Assembly (NCBI GenBank): GCA_030615655.1
Contig: JAUWYU010000002.1
Location: 1 to 32,845, forward strand
Direction: 5' to 3'
DNA: 32,845 bases
Origin: Dehalococcoidia bacterium
GTDB taxonomy: Bacteria; Chloroflexota; Dehalococcoidia; Dehalococcoidales; RBG-16-60-22
Made by a program: the position numbers and the translations under genes. Shown here piece after piece: positions 24,479-31,798 of this stretch. Every line of letters begins with the position of its first letter. Position 1 is the first letter of the stretch. The notes beneath the pieces are model-generated. The model worked only from the letters and a program-made list of their open reading frames with translations. It ran no database searches and had not been told where the DNA came from.

Positions 24479-26479
24479 TTAAGAACCGCAGTGAAGCTGG
24501 TAATTCTCCTCGTAAGTTGGCGCATAGGGCGGCTTGAGATGAAAGTCCAGCGGTAAGTCTCTAACCTCAACTTTGTCATCCACCTGCTTGATGGGAAGCA
24601 GTTTCTGCCACTCGGGCGGGTCCATCTCGGGGTAGTCCAGCCGGTGGAAATCAAGGATGGAGTTGCTGGCCTTGCGTTCAAGCGAAGCCTTTATGACCAG
24701 TTCCCCGACCGAAATCAGCGCGTGGCATTCCAGCAGGCGCCCCAGTTCGTGCGGGTTGGAGGCGTACGCGGAGGCTAATTCCGTTGTCTTGAGTTCGTTG
24801 AGCAATCTCAGGCCCAGGTTAAGGGTCAGTTCATTCTTATGCCGGCCGCAATAGTCCCGCATAATCCGGGCAATGGCGGCATTAATTTCCTTCCAGCCGT
24901 TGCCTTCCTTGCTCTGTTTGACCGCTGAATAGGAGTGTGTTTTCTCCGCTTCAATCTGCCTGCTATCGGCGACCGGCTCGGCTGCCGTTTTAGCATACTC
25001 GGCGGCATGTCGGCCGGCGTACCTGCCGGTGGTATGCGACTCGCCGTGGCAGCCCCCGCCGAAGATGGTACCGCCCGCGGCGGCGTACAGCCCTTCCAGA
25101 TTGGTCTTCAAATCCCAGTCAAGCAGAAAGCCGCCGCCGCCCATTCCGCGTACTGTAGGCGGCGTGTTGGGCCCGCCGGCCCAGTAACATGCGTTAAAAT
25201 ATCCCTCGAGGGGCATGACCGGCGCCTGCATCATGTCTTTATCGGGGTCGAACCCGGCTTTTGTGTACGTGTCGTATATCGGTATGCGGGTTTTGCCCTC
25301 GTTGCCGACCATCATGCCCCAGATGCATCTTCGTTCCATCTCCGAAAGGCGGGTCATATCGGCATACAGAGGCAGCTTGAACTCGCCCCTGCGCAGGCGT
25401 TCGGGCAGGTCCGGATTAATGTCATTCAAGCGGAATTCTTGATTGGTGCGGGAGATCCCTATCCCGATACCCAGCTGGAATTGCTGCCCTTCCTGCGGCA
25501 GGAATCGGTCCTCGACGGTTTTCAGCTCCCTGCCGAATACGTCAATCCAGGGCACCTCTTTACCGTCGGCATCAACTATCGGTGTGCCGTGGTAGGTATT
25601 GCTGGCGTTTGCGGTGCTGTAGGGCGCGTAGCCGAAACCGACCAGACCGCCTGGTCCGGACGCTTCCGTGCAGACGAACTCGGCACCGGCGTTCCAGCCG
25701 ATAGCTTGGCCGACGCCAGCGGAGTTCATATCGGCCATGGTGCCGGAGGCGGTTATTTCCGGAGCGAACACGGAGAGGCGGCCGGCACCACCCGTGGCGA
25801 TTACGGTGGCCTTCGACCTAAAAACGTAGAACTCGCCGGTGTGCGTATCGACGCCGGTAGCCCCGACGACTCTGGCTCCCTGGTTGCCGCCTTCGGTAAG
25901 CAGGCTGGTGACCATCATCCTGTTGTAGATATTAACACCAACCCGCTTCGCCTCTTCGTAAAGTTTGGGCTTGATGTCATATCCCCAGACGCGGATGATA
26001 TGCTTGTTTTCATAATCGTAGGCGAACATGAGCTTGGTCTCTTCGTCGCGGAAGTCGGCCCCTTTGAACTCATCGTTGACGTCTCGAATTTGGATTCCCA
26101 TCTGTTCACAGTCGAGCAGGGTGTCCCAGCTTTCCTTGGTGATGATGTAGCGGACGTGTCCGCCGGTGTACCCCTGCATGCTATCGTAGCAGGCACGGGT
26201 ATACATTTCCGGGGTGACCTTGGAGCAGGGATTGGTGACGGCGCCGTGCCAGTGGTCGACACCCGCCCCGCCGGAGCCGCTCCTTTTAGCGTGGCCCCTT
26301 TCGGCGATGGCGACCTTGACTCCCTTTTTGGCGGCGTTAATGGCGGCCTGACAGCCGGCAACGCCGCCTCCGATAACCAGAACGTCGGTGACGACTTCAT
26401 TCACCTTGCCGTAGTTGATGGGGTACGGCCATTCGGGAATAGAAGCATTTCTCTGAATATATTCGTGCCAGGTACTCAT
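24479..26479 (-). CDS. AprA/FrdA-superfamily FAD-dependent oxidoreductase
   Basis: A 666-residue flavoprotein of the fumarate reductase/adenylylsulfate reductase superfamily. VLVIGGGVAGCQAA (34-47) binds FAD, ERGHAKRSGSGGAGVDHWHGA follows where AprA carries conserved substrate-side residues, and ATVIATGGAGRL, GIGISRTNQEF, and YAAAGGTIFGGGCHGESHTTGRYAGRHAAEYA are further family marks. The C-terminal helical domain includes RIMRDYCGRHKNELTLNLGL. It lacks a signal peptide, so it is cytoplasmic. It is cotranscribed with the dicluster ferredoxin. Substrate is not evident; similarity to AprA is in fold and partner, and sat or qmo genes that would support APS reductase are absent here. Confidence 0.83.
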   Translation of the reverse strand: MSTWHEYIQRNASIPEWPYPINYGKVNEVVTDVLVIGGGVAGCQAAINAAKKGVKVAIAERGHAKRSGSGGAGVDHWHGAVTNPCSKVTPEMYTRACYDSMQGYTGGHVRYIITKESWDTLLDCEQMGIQIRDVNDEFKGADFRDEETKLMFAYDYENKHIIRVWGYDIKPKLYEEAKRVGVNIYNRMMVTSLLTEGGNQGARVVGATGVDTHTGEFYVFRSKATVIATGGAGRLSVFAPEITASGTMADMNSAGVGQAIGWNAGAEFVCTEASGPGGLVGFGYAPYSTANASNTYHGTPIVDADGKEVPWIDVFGRELKTVEDRFLPQEGQQFQLGIGIGISRTNQEFRLNDINPDLPERLRRGEFKLPLYADMTRLSEMERRCIWGMMVGNEGKTRIPIYDTYTKAGFDPDKDMMQAPVMPLEGYFNACYWAGGPNTPPTVRGMGGGGFLLDWDLKTNLEGLYAAAGGTIFGGGCHGESHTTGRYAGRHAAEYAKTAAEPVADSRQIEAEKTHSYSAVKQSKEGNGWKEINAAIARIMRDYCGRHKNELTLNLGLRLLNELKTTELASAYASNPHELGRLLECHALISVGELVIKASLERKASNSILDFHRLDYPEMDPPEWQKLLPIKQVDDKVEVRDLPLDFHLKPPYAPTYEENYQLHCGS

Positions 26480-26529
26480 AAAACTATATCCCCCTTAATA
26501 AATGTGAAATGGTAGCGTTTTGCGTGCTA

Positions 26530-26564
26530 GGGGATATAGTATATCCCCGTTAGGGCTTTGTCAA
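26530..26564 (-). promoter_or_regulatory. Promoter with overlapping 19-bp palindromic operator, AprA-like operon
   Basis: On the minus strand TTGACA (26564-26559) and TACTAT (26541-26536) are separated by 17 nt. The -10 lies at the centre of a perfect palindrome, GGGGATATA-G-TATATCCCC (26530-26548). A half-site, TATATCCCC (26485-26493), recurs over the ribosome-binding region just before the ATG. This is a good candidate operator for a dimeric repressor. Confidence 0.65.
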
Positions 26565-26607
26565 ATAACGGTGATTCTTCCGGATTGACAGCAATCGGCA
26601 GATTTGT

Positions 26608-27348
26608 CTAATGCCGGCGCGTTATTATCAGCCAGCTAATGATGAGTGCGAAGACGCACCAGGCCCCGGTAATGGCAAACGCCAGTCCGAGATTTACATC
26701 AATATCGGTCAATGTACCGCGGGAGAGGTCGGCCATGTATTGCATGGGCAGCACCTTATGTACTGCTACCATCCAATCGGGCAAACGTTCGGCTGGGTAC
26801 AAAATCGGTGAGAAAAACATGATAATGAATATTAAGACCTGCGAGCCGACCTGCGCTATACGCGGACTGGGGACAGCCAGGGCAAAAGCGTAACCAACGA
26901 ATGAGGCGGCTATAGACATAAGTATAAAGGCCGGGACAATCAGCGGACTGACTTGGAGGGTAAAATCGTGGTAGATAGAGCCGACTACCAGCGAGATAAC
27001 CACTCCCGGTAAAGCTATAAGGAACCATACGGAAACGTCACCGGCAACATATACTATTCGTGGGACAGGCAGTGACCACATGTAGTCGAAGGTCTGCTCC
27101 AGGCGGGCCGCTGCTACGATTTGAGGTACGGTAACCAGCCCTGTTGTCAATAAAATCAGAGTGGGGGTACCCGTGATAAGGTATTTAGCAAAACCCGAGA
27201 ACTGTGGCGGCATAAATAAAGAAATACCGATAACGACACCCAGGGCCATCATAATATGGATTATCATAAAAAACGGCAGCAGCGACCGGTAAGATAGAGC
27301 GTGCCACTTGAGCATCAGTAGATAGCTGCGGAGCCAGCCCAATATCAC
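26608..27348 (-). CDS. ABC-2 type transporter permease
   Basis: A 246-residue membrane protein with about six hydrophobic helices, of the ABC-2 exporter family. ARLEQTFDYMWSLPVPR is the coupling-helix region and FFSPILYPAERLPDWM is the characteristic ABC-2 segment before the last helices. The start is GTG at 27348, overlapping the TGA of the ATPase gene by 4 nt, so the two are translated together. Substrate unknown; such pairs export drugs, polysaccharides or lipids. Confidence 0.88.
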   Translation of the reverse strand: MILGWLRSYLLMLKWHALSYRSLLPFFMIIHIMMALGVVIGISLFMPPQFSGFAKYLITGTPTLILLTTGLVTVPQIVAAARLEQTFDYMWSLPVPRIVYVAGDVSVWFLIALPGVVISLVVGSIYHDFTLQVSPLIVPAFILMSIAASFVGYAFALAVPSPRIAQVGSQVLIFIIMFFSPILYPAERLPDWMVAVHKVLPMQYMADLSRGTLTDIDVNLGLAFAITGAWCVFALIISWLIITRRH

Positions 27349-28295
27349 TTCGTTTCTCCTTCCGGCGTTTCCTCATCCTCTTCCAGGCGGCCCACCATCC
27401 TGATATAAATATCCTCCAGCGTAATCGGTCCCAGCGAAAATTCTTCCACCTTGCCGTCATCTTTCAGCTTGCTGGCCAGTTCAAGAGCGGAAACAACGTT
27501 TTCCTTTTCTACTTTCGATATCATGCGGCGGTTGGAAGCTACGGTCTCCAGCAGGAAATCGGGCAGCGGTGGCGGTTCCATGCCGGGTTCCAGGATAAGC
27601 TCCAGCCGCATGCTATCGCCTTCGGATGCCTTGAGCTCGGCCGGAGTTCCCGACCCCAGTACTCTGCCCTCGTCGATAATGGCCAGCCGGTCAACGACAC
27701 GTTCGGCTTCGTGGACGTTATGGGTAACCAGTAGCACGGCGGAGCCCGCCTCAGCTAGGGAGCGGACTTCCTGCCAGAGCTGGCGGCGGCGGAGCGGGTC
27801 GATATCATTGGTCGGCTCATCCAGTATTACAATATCACCCGGCGCAACTACTGCCATGCAGAAGCATACCAGCCGGCGTATGCCGCCGGTGGAATTCTGG
27901 CCTATGACGTTCCGCCACTGACCGATGCCAAGGCGGTCAATCAGTTCATTGGCTCGCCGGCGGACATCGGCTTTCCTCATGCCGCGTATCTGGCCGACCA
28001 GTTCAATGGCATTGATGGCGGGAAGTAGGTAGACCGGCAGCTGGTTCTGAGGTTGAAAGGAGCAGGCCTGCCGGGCGAAAGCGGGGTTGGCGATGACATC
28101 TACACCATCGATAGTAATGGTGCCTGAGTTTGGCACGGTAATGCCGATAACCTGGTTAACCAAGGTGGTCTTGCCGGCTCCGTTCGGGCCCAGCAGCCCG
28201 AAGACCTCGCCCTTGGCCATGGAAAGGCTGATATTGTCATTGGCTTTAACCTTGCCTTTGTAGACTTTACAGACGTCTTTTATTTCTAGAAGCAT
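27345..28295 (-). CDS. ABC transporter ATPase
   Basis: A 316-residue nucleotide-binding subunit. Walker A is GPNGAGKTT (36-44), the Q-loop FQPQNQ (80-85), Walker B VILDEP (156-161) and the switch histidine LLVTHNVHEAE. The signature normally reading LSGGQ is STGGI (135-139), a marked deviation. A C-terminal extension of about 90 residues (GDSMRLELILEPGM onward) resembles the regulatory tail of drug-export ATPases. ATG 28295 follows a weak ribosome site. It forms a two-gene exporter with the permease. Confidence 0.9.
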   Translation of the reverse strand: MLLEIKDVCKVYKGKVKANDNISLSMAKGEVFGLLGPNGAGKTTLVNQVIGITVPNSGTITIDGVDVIANPAFARQACSFQPQNQLPVYLLPAINAIELVGQIRGMRKADVRRRANELIDRLGIGQWRNVIGQNSTGGIRRLVCFCMAVVAPGDIVILDEPTNDIDPLRRRQLWQEVRSLAEAGSAVLLVTHNVHEAERVVDRLAIIDEGRVLGSGTPAELKASEGDSMRLELILEPGMEPPPLPDFLLETVASNRRMISKVEKENVVSALELASKLKDDGKVEEFSLGPITLEDIYIRMVGRLEEDEETPEGETK

Positions 28296-28340
28296 TTTCT
28301 CGTTGGGAAACTACTGGATAAATACAGGTATTTAACCTAC

Positions 28341-28375
28341 ACATTACCCGTTAAAGGTGGGGTTTGTCAACGGGT
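28341..28375 (-). promoter_or_regulatory. Possible ABC operon promoter with 7-bp inverted repeat
   Basis: Minus strand TTGACA (28370-28365), 18-nt spacer and a weak TAATGT (28346-28341). ACCCGTT (28346-28352) and AACGGGT (28369-28375) form an inverted repeat whose arms touch the two promoter elements. It might be an operator or the terminator stem of the upstream tRNA-Arg. Confidence 0.35.
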
Positions 28376-28395
28376 GGGTCGGATTATCCAGAAAG

Positions 28396-28472
28396 TGGTA
28401 CCCCTGGCGCGACTCGAACGCGCGACACGCGGTTTAGGAAACCGCTGCTCTATCCACCTGAGCTACAGGGGC
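28396..28472 (-). tRNA. tRNA-Arg (CCT), attachment site of the integrated element
   Basis: Cloverleaf: acceptor GCCCCTG/CAGGGGT (first pair G-U), discriminator A, encoded CCA, D-arm GCTC/GAGC, anticodon stem GCGGT/ACCGC with loop TTCCTAA (anticodon CCT), T-arm GCGCG-TTCGAGT-CGCGC. The 5' 23 nt are shared with the end of the integrase gene on the same strand. Confidence 0.93.
28450..28472 (-). other. Probable attachment core shared by integrase 3' end and tRNA-Arg 5' end
   Basis: The integrase codons for RPCSSGG and the stop (its R codon starts one base before) are read from the tRNA acceptor and D-arm. Most tRNA-targeting elements use the 3' half of the tRNA, so this 5' arrangement is uncommon. 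The exact core cannot be fixed without the other end. Confidence 0.5.
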
Positions 28473-29664
28473 GTGAAGCTAAATGACCATGTTCTGTCGC
28501 TAAATATTCCGAAGTTGGCGACATTTTGGCGACGGAATTTTTATTTACCCCCGCGGGCAGCACCTCGTCTAATAGCGCCATAGCATCGCTTTGCATCCCC
28601 TCAATTATATGGCTGTAGACATCCATTGTAAAGGCTACCGAACTGTGACCCAGGGCTTCAGAGATAACTTTAGGCTTTGCCCCATGCAGTAACATAAGGC
28701 TGGCGAAGGTATGTCTCAGATCGTGGAATCTCACCTTCTCCAGTCCGGCTCGGGATACCAGTTTGCTAAAATTATGGGTCAATACGCAGGGGTCAATTGC
28801 CCCGCCTTCCACACTACCAAAAACGAGGTCGTCCAGGGTGAGTTGCTTTCCTAGTTGCCAATAAAGCGATTCCCTCTCCGCCCGGTATTCTCTTAAGAAC
28901 AGGGCTAACTTCGGGGTCATAGCGACCCGCCGCCGACTATGGGTTGTCTTAGGCTCTTTGAACTGGCAGACGCCACGTCTCTTGTATAGCACCTGGCTGA
29001 CCGATATCGAGAGAAAATCGAGGTCAACATCACGCCATCTTAAGCCCAGTAATTCAGCCTGCCTAAGTCCAGTGCTGACGGCGGCATAGACTACCGGGTA
29101 ATAGTAGTTGCCTATTGACTTCTCAAAAAGGACTTCAACTTCATTAGAGGTCAAGGTGCGCATAGCCCTCCCCTTCGGTGAAGGTGGGTCTACAAACTCA
29201 CAGGGATTGCGGCCCAGGTAACCTTGCCGGACGGCGTACTTCAAGCTTTGAGACAACACCCGGTGCTGGTGGTGTACTGTCCGAGAAGATAACCGCTCGC
29301 AAGCCTTGCCATAATAGCTCTGAATTGCCTGCGGGTGAAGGTGCTTTAGCTGAATATGTCCCAGAGCGGGTATTAGGTGAACCTCTATAATGGACTGGTA
29401 GCCGTCGAGAGTACGCTGAGAGCAGTTAGTCTTAACATACCCTTCAAGCCAATTATGAAGGTGCTCTCCCACTGTGAGCCGCCCCGGAGGGGTGTGTATG
29501 CCCTTCTCTAAATTGACAAGTAATTCATTCAGCCTCTTTTGGGCGTCTGATTTGCGCCCGTGTATTGCCTCGAAATACCGGCGTCGCTTCCCATCAGGCC
29601 CGGTACCCGTGTCGAGGGTGATCTGCCAGGAGCGCTCCCCCTTTCTGCGAATGTATCCTCTCAT
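28450..29664 (-). CDS. int: Tyrosine integrase of the tRNA-Arg element
   Basis: A 404-residue phage-type integrase. Residues 1-55 form an arm-binding domain (RGYIRRKGERSW, RRRYF), 62-130 the SAM-like core-binding domain, and about 165-355 the catalytic domain with R201 (STGLRQAELLGLRW), H314 and R317 (HDLRHTFASL), H340 (ALGHSS) and the nucleophile Y350 (DVYSHI). All catalytic residues are present, so it is probably active. The last seven residues and stop are encoded within tRNA-Arg. ATG 29664 follows GAAAGGAGAT. The HTH gene ends 38 nt upstream and may be cotranscribed. Confidence 0.93.
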   Translation of the reverse strand: MRGYIRRKGERSWQITLDTGTGPDGKRRRYFEAIHGRKSDAQKRLNELLVNLEKGIHTPPGRLTVGEHLHNWLEGYVKTNCSQRTLDGYQSIIEVHLIPALGHIQLKHLHPQAIQSYYGKACERLSSRTVHHQHRVLSQSLKYAVRQGYLGRNPCEFVDPPSPKGRAMRTLTSNEVEVLFEKSIGNYYYPVVYAAVSTGLRQAELLGLRWRDVDLDFLSISVSQVLYKRRGVCQFKEPKTTHSRRRVAMTPKLALFLREYRAERESLYWQLGKQLTLDDLVFGSVEGGAIDPCVLTHNFSKLVSRAGLEKVRFHDLRHTFASLMLLHGAKPKVISEALGHSSVAFTMDVYSHIIEGMQSDAMALLDEVLPAGVNKNSVAKMSPTSEYLATEHGHLASRPCSSGG

Positions 29665-29702
29665 TGCTATCTCCTTTCATTAGTTTCTTCGTATATTTCC
29701 TA

Positions 29703-30650
29703 TTATACAGGGCACAACTCGCACCGCGTACGAACTAATAGGGGACGCAGTACGAATGGGTCCAAAGCATCGTCGATCTCTTCAATTTTTTCATCCATCC
29801 TATGGAGTATCTCGGCTATGTTCTTATCACTGAAGCTCTGGCACACGGTTTTAAAGGCAAGTTCACATACCGCTACCATGTCTGGGCCCAGAGAAACCTC
29901 CCTCAATCTATGCCCCAAGTCATAACGCGTTTGATCACTAAAGTAGGCTACGACTTGACCCTCTTTAGCTCGAAACTCTAATTTTTCCACTGGCTTGTTG
30001 CCCGTGCCAACCCACCATACTACCCAAAGCACGTCATCCGCTATCCTTCTCACCTCATCCCTTTCTTTGCTAATTTGCCTCTCGACTTCTTCTTTAAGAT
30101 TAGGGTTTTGATTAATAAGGTCCTCCACTATTTCGCCCGCTTCCCTCCGGAGTTCTCGAAGAGCATCCCGGCATGCGTTCCAAGCCTCTCGCCATTCCTC
30201 GAAGGCTGCCCACCATCCTTGGCCACGGGTATGTTCCCGTAAAGACATCAAAAGCATCCTGTTTCGGCGGTTTATCTGCCGCTGCTCTCTCCTAGCCTGG
30301 TCGGAGTCCGAATCAAGCCCTCGGGGAAGTTCCTTGTCCAACAGGGGCTTAAATACCGTGTCAGCATCTCTGTCCTCAGCAAATGAACCAGGTCTTGTGA
30401 CATAACTCTTGAAGGAAACCGCAAATTCAGTAAGGTCATTTAGGTGCTTCTGCAATTCATCTGTCAGGAACTGCTTTCTGATTTCAGTAGCAAGAATATC
30501 CCCTCGCCGTCCTGCCAGATAAGCCTTCACCGTCTGACGATGACATCCGGTAGCCCGGCTTATAGCCGAAATCGACTCGCCTTGATGGTGAAGCTCAACC
30601 ATGCGCCTGACTTGGTCATCAGTCACTCGACTACCTCTATGTCTTGCCAT
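29703..30650 (-). CDS. HTH-domain protein of unknown function
   Basis: A 315-residue protein with an N-terminal resolvase/transposase-type helix-turn-helix (about 8-50: VTDDQVRRMVELHHQGESI, AISRATGCHRQTVKAYLAGR). The rest is rich in helices and charge, with EEWREAWNACRDALRELRREAGEIVEDL likely a coiled coil. There is no recombinase catalytic serine region or DDE triad. It could be an element regulator acting on the inverted repeats upstream, or a DNA-partition or packaging factor. AGGAGGTGTC precedes the ATG. Confidence 0.75.
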   Translation of the reverse strand: MARHRGSRVTDDQVRRMVELHHQGESISAISRATGCHRQTVKAYLAGRRGDILATEIRKQFLTDELQKHLNDLTEFAVSFKSYVTRPGSFAEDRDADTVFKPLLDKELPRGLDSDSDQARREQRQINRRNRMLLMSLREHTRGQGWWAAFEEWREAWNACRDALRELRREAGEIVEDLINQNPNLKEEVERQISKERDEVRRIADDVLWVVWWVGTGNKPVEKLEFRAKEGQVVAYFSDQTRYDLGHRLREVSLGPDMVAVCELAFKTVCQSFSDKNIAEILHRMDEKIEEIDDALDPFVLRPLLVRTRCELCPV

Positions 30651-30832
30651 TTTGACACCTCCTCATTATTTTAGTTATCCGTGAGGATTTCACCAGCGAC
30701 ACTATTCATAAGTATACAATTATAGCGATATTTAAAGCTAATTAATCATCATTTACCACAATTGACAAACCTGTAAATATACTTTACTGTCTAATTGTAT
30801 AAGTAATCTGATAAGTTTGTCAAGAGGTTATC
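30651..30832. promoter_or_regulatory. Divergent control region of the element with two nested inverted repeats
   Basis: AT-rich spacer. Outer pair: TATACAATTA (30713-30722) with TAATTGTATA (30792-30801). Second pair: TTGACAAAC (30762-30770) with GTTTGTCAA (30815-30823). A minus-strand TATAAT (30724-30719) for the HTH gene overlaps the first arm of the outer repeat, and the TTGACA of the second pair may be a plus-strand -35. This looks like an operator region of a genetic switch. Confidence 0.5.
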
Positions 30833-31054
30833 ATGGCTGAGATAAAAGATGCTACGTACAAAAGACGTTATAGGATGAGAGCCGTTGGCGAAGGCGGATT
30901 AAACATTGTCGTCTCAATCCCCCGGGTGGTTATCGAGAGAGAAGCAGAGAAGCACGAACTAACCATTACGGAATTCTTGCAACGATTTAAGGCAGTAGCC
31001 CAGTACGATAATTTCGATGGGATTCGTTATACCTTTGAGGAAATACCCGGGTAA
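30833..31054 (+). CDS. Small element protein, unknown
   Basis: A 73-residue protein opening the rightward operon of the element. AAGAGG lies before the ATG. The sequence RRYRMRAVGEGGLNIVVSIPRVVIEREAEKH suggests a short beta segment followed by helices, somewhat like AbrB or ribbon-helix-helix small DNA-binding proteins, but I cannot assign it to a family. Confidence 0.65.
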   Translation: MAEIKDATYKRRYRMRAVGEGGLNIVVSIPRVVIEREAEKHELTITEFLQRFKAVAQYDNFDGIRYTFEEIPG

Positions 31055-31092
31055 GAGAGAGCGCCTTAGTCAAGCTAAAGAGGAGAGCAGTA

Positions 31093-31299
31093 GTGGAAAA
31101 CAGCAGTGAGTCCCTCGTTTTAACGCCAGAAGAGGTACGTAAGCTGCTAAAAATTTCGAGGAGCGTGCTTTATTCTGCTCTGGCGCAGGGCACCATTCCG
31201 TCAATTCGCGTATCCTCTAGAAAAATCGTCATTCCCAAGCATAGGTTTCTGAGATGGTTAGACGAAGGCGGAGGAAACAATTTGTATCCAAAAGAATGA
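31093..31299 (+). CDS. Excisionase-like HTH protein
   Basis: A 68-residue protein starting at GTG after GAGGAG. LTPEEVRKLLKISRSVLYSALAQGTIPSIRVSSRKIVIPK is the winged-helix pattern of the MerR/excisionase (DNA-binding, excisionase-family) small proteins; the typical RIGR-type wing reads RVSSRKIVIPKHRFLRWL. It would direct the integrase towards excision or act as a small regulator. Confidence 0.82.
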   Translation: MENSSESLVLTPEEVRKLLKISRSVLYSALAQGTIPSIRVSSRKIVIPKHRFLRWLDEGGGNNLYPKE

Positions 31300-31305
31300 A
31301 GAAAT

Positions 31306-31334
31306 CTCCGGGGTGCTGAACCCGGAGCTTCTTT
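31306..31334 (+). terminator. Terminator after the excisionase-like gene
   Basis: CTCCGGG (31306-31312) and CCCGGAG (31321-31327), an 8-nt loop, followed by CTTCTTT. A perfect 7-bp GC-rich stem. It would separate the two small genes from the downstream primase-like and recombinase genes, or attenuate them. Confidence 0.7.
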
Positions 31335-31354
31335 AGGAAGGGAGAGGCTGAGAC

Positions 31355-31798
31355 ATGGACCACTCTACTTTTATACGTAATACTCCAGGACAAGGCAAAG
31401 GTCAAGCGCCTTTTTCTAGTGAAGTACCGGAGCTCCTACAACACCACCTGGAGCATCTCCAGGCATCGGGCATCTCCATTGAGGTCATTCGGGAAAGGGG
31501 CTACGAGTCAGTCCTAGGCAAAAAGCATCTGGCTGACTTAGGTTTCAGTAAAGCACAGCAGCGAACTCCCGGTCTTCTCTGTCCTGGGTGGAGCGTCGAT
31601 GGGCAGCAAATCGGCTGTCAATACCGCCCGGATCATCCCCGCGACGACCACAATCTCGGCTGGTCGAGGATGGCAGAAGTATATCGCAAGTTGACCGGTG
31701 AGTATGTTAGCCGGAATACCATGAAGCGAAGATACCTCGAGGCTAAGCGCCAAATCAAGGATTCTCTGGAAGCACCCGCTAATGAAAGTCTACGTTGA
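31355..31798 (+). CDS. Shortened DUF3854/primase-like protein joined to an HTH-like tail
   Basis: A 147-residue protein. Residues about 25-95 (HLEHLQASGISIEVIRERGY, LADLGFSKAQQRTPGLLCPG, GCQYRPDHPR) resemble the N-terminal part of DUF3854-type phage/plasmid primase proteins, which are normally many hundreds of residues long with TOPRIM and helicase parts. After DHPR the sequence changes to NLGWSRMAEVYRKLTGEYVSRNTMKRRYLEAKRQ, which looks like a helix-turn-helix. An internal deletion has probably joined the two ends of a larger gene; the frame is intact. GGGAGAGG lies before the ATG. It overlaps the next gene by 17 nt. Confidence 0.6.
   Translation: MDHSTFIRNTPGQGKGQAPFSSEVPELLQHHLEHLQASGISIEVIRERGYESVLGKKHLADLGFSKAQQRTPGLLCPGWSVDGQQIGCQYRPDHPRDDHNLGWSRMAEVYRKLTGEYVSRNTMKRRYLEAKRQIKDSLEAPANESLR

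Noticed and set aside
24935..26515. A 526-codon open frame on the plus strand
   Set aside because: It is antisense to the AprA-like flavoprotein, has no family motifs, and arises from GC-rich codon use in the real gene.
28374..28583. A plus-strand frame with LERATRGLGN-type sequence
   Set aside because: This is the antisense translation of tRNA-Arg, a frequent spurious protein.
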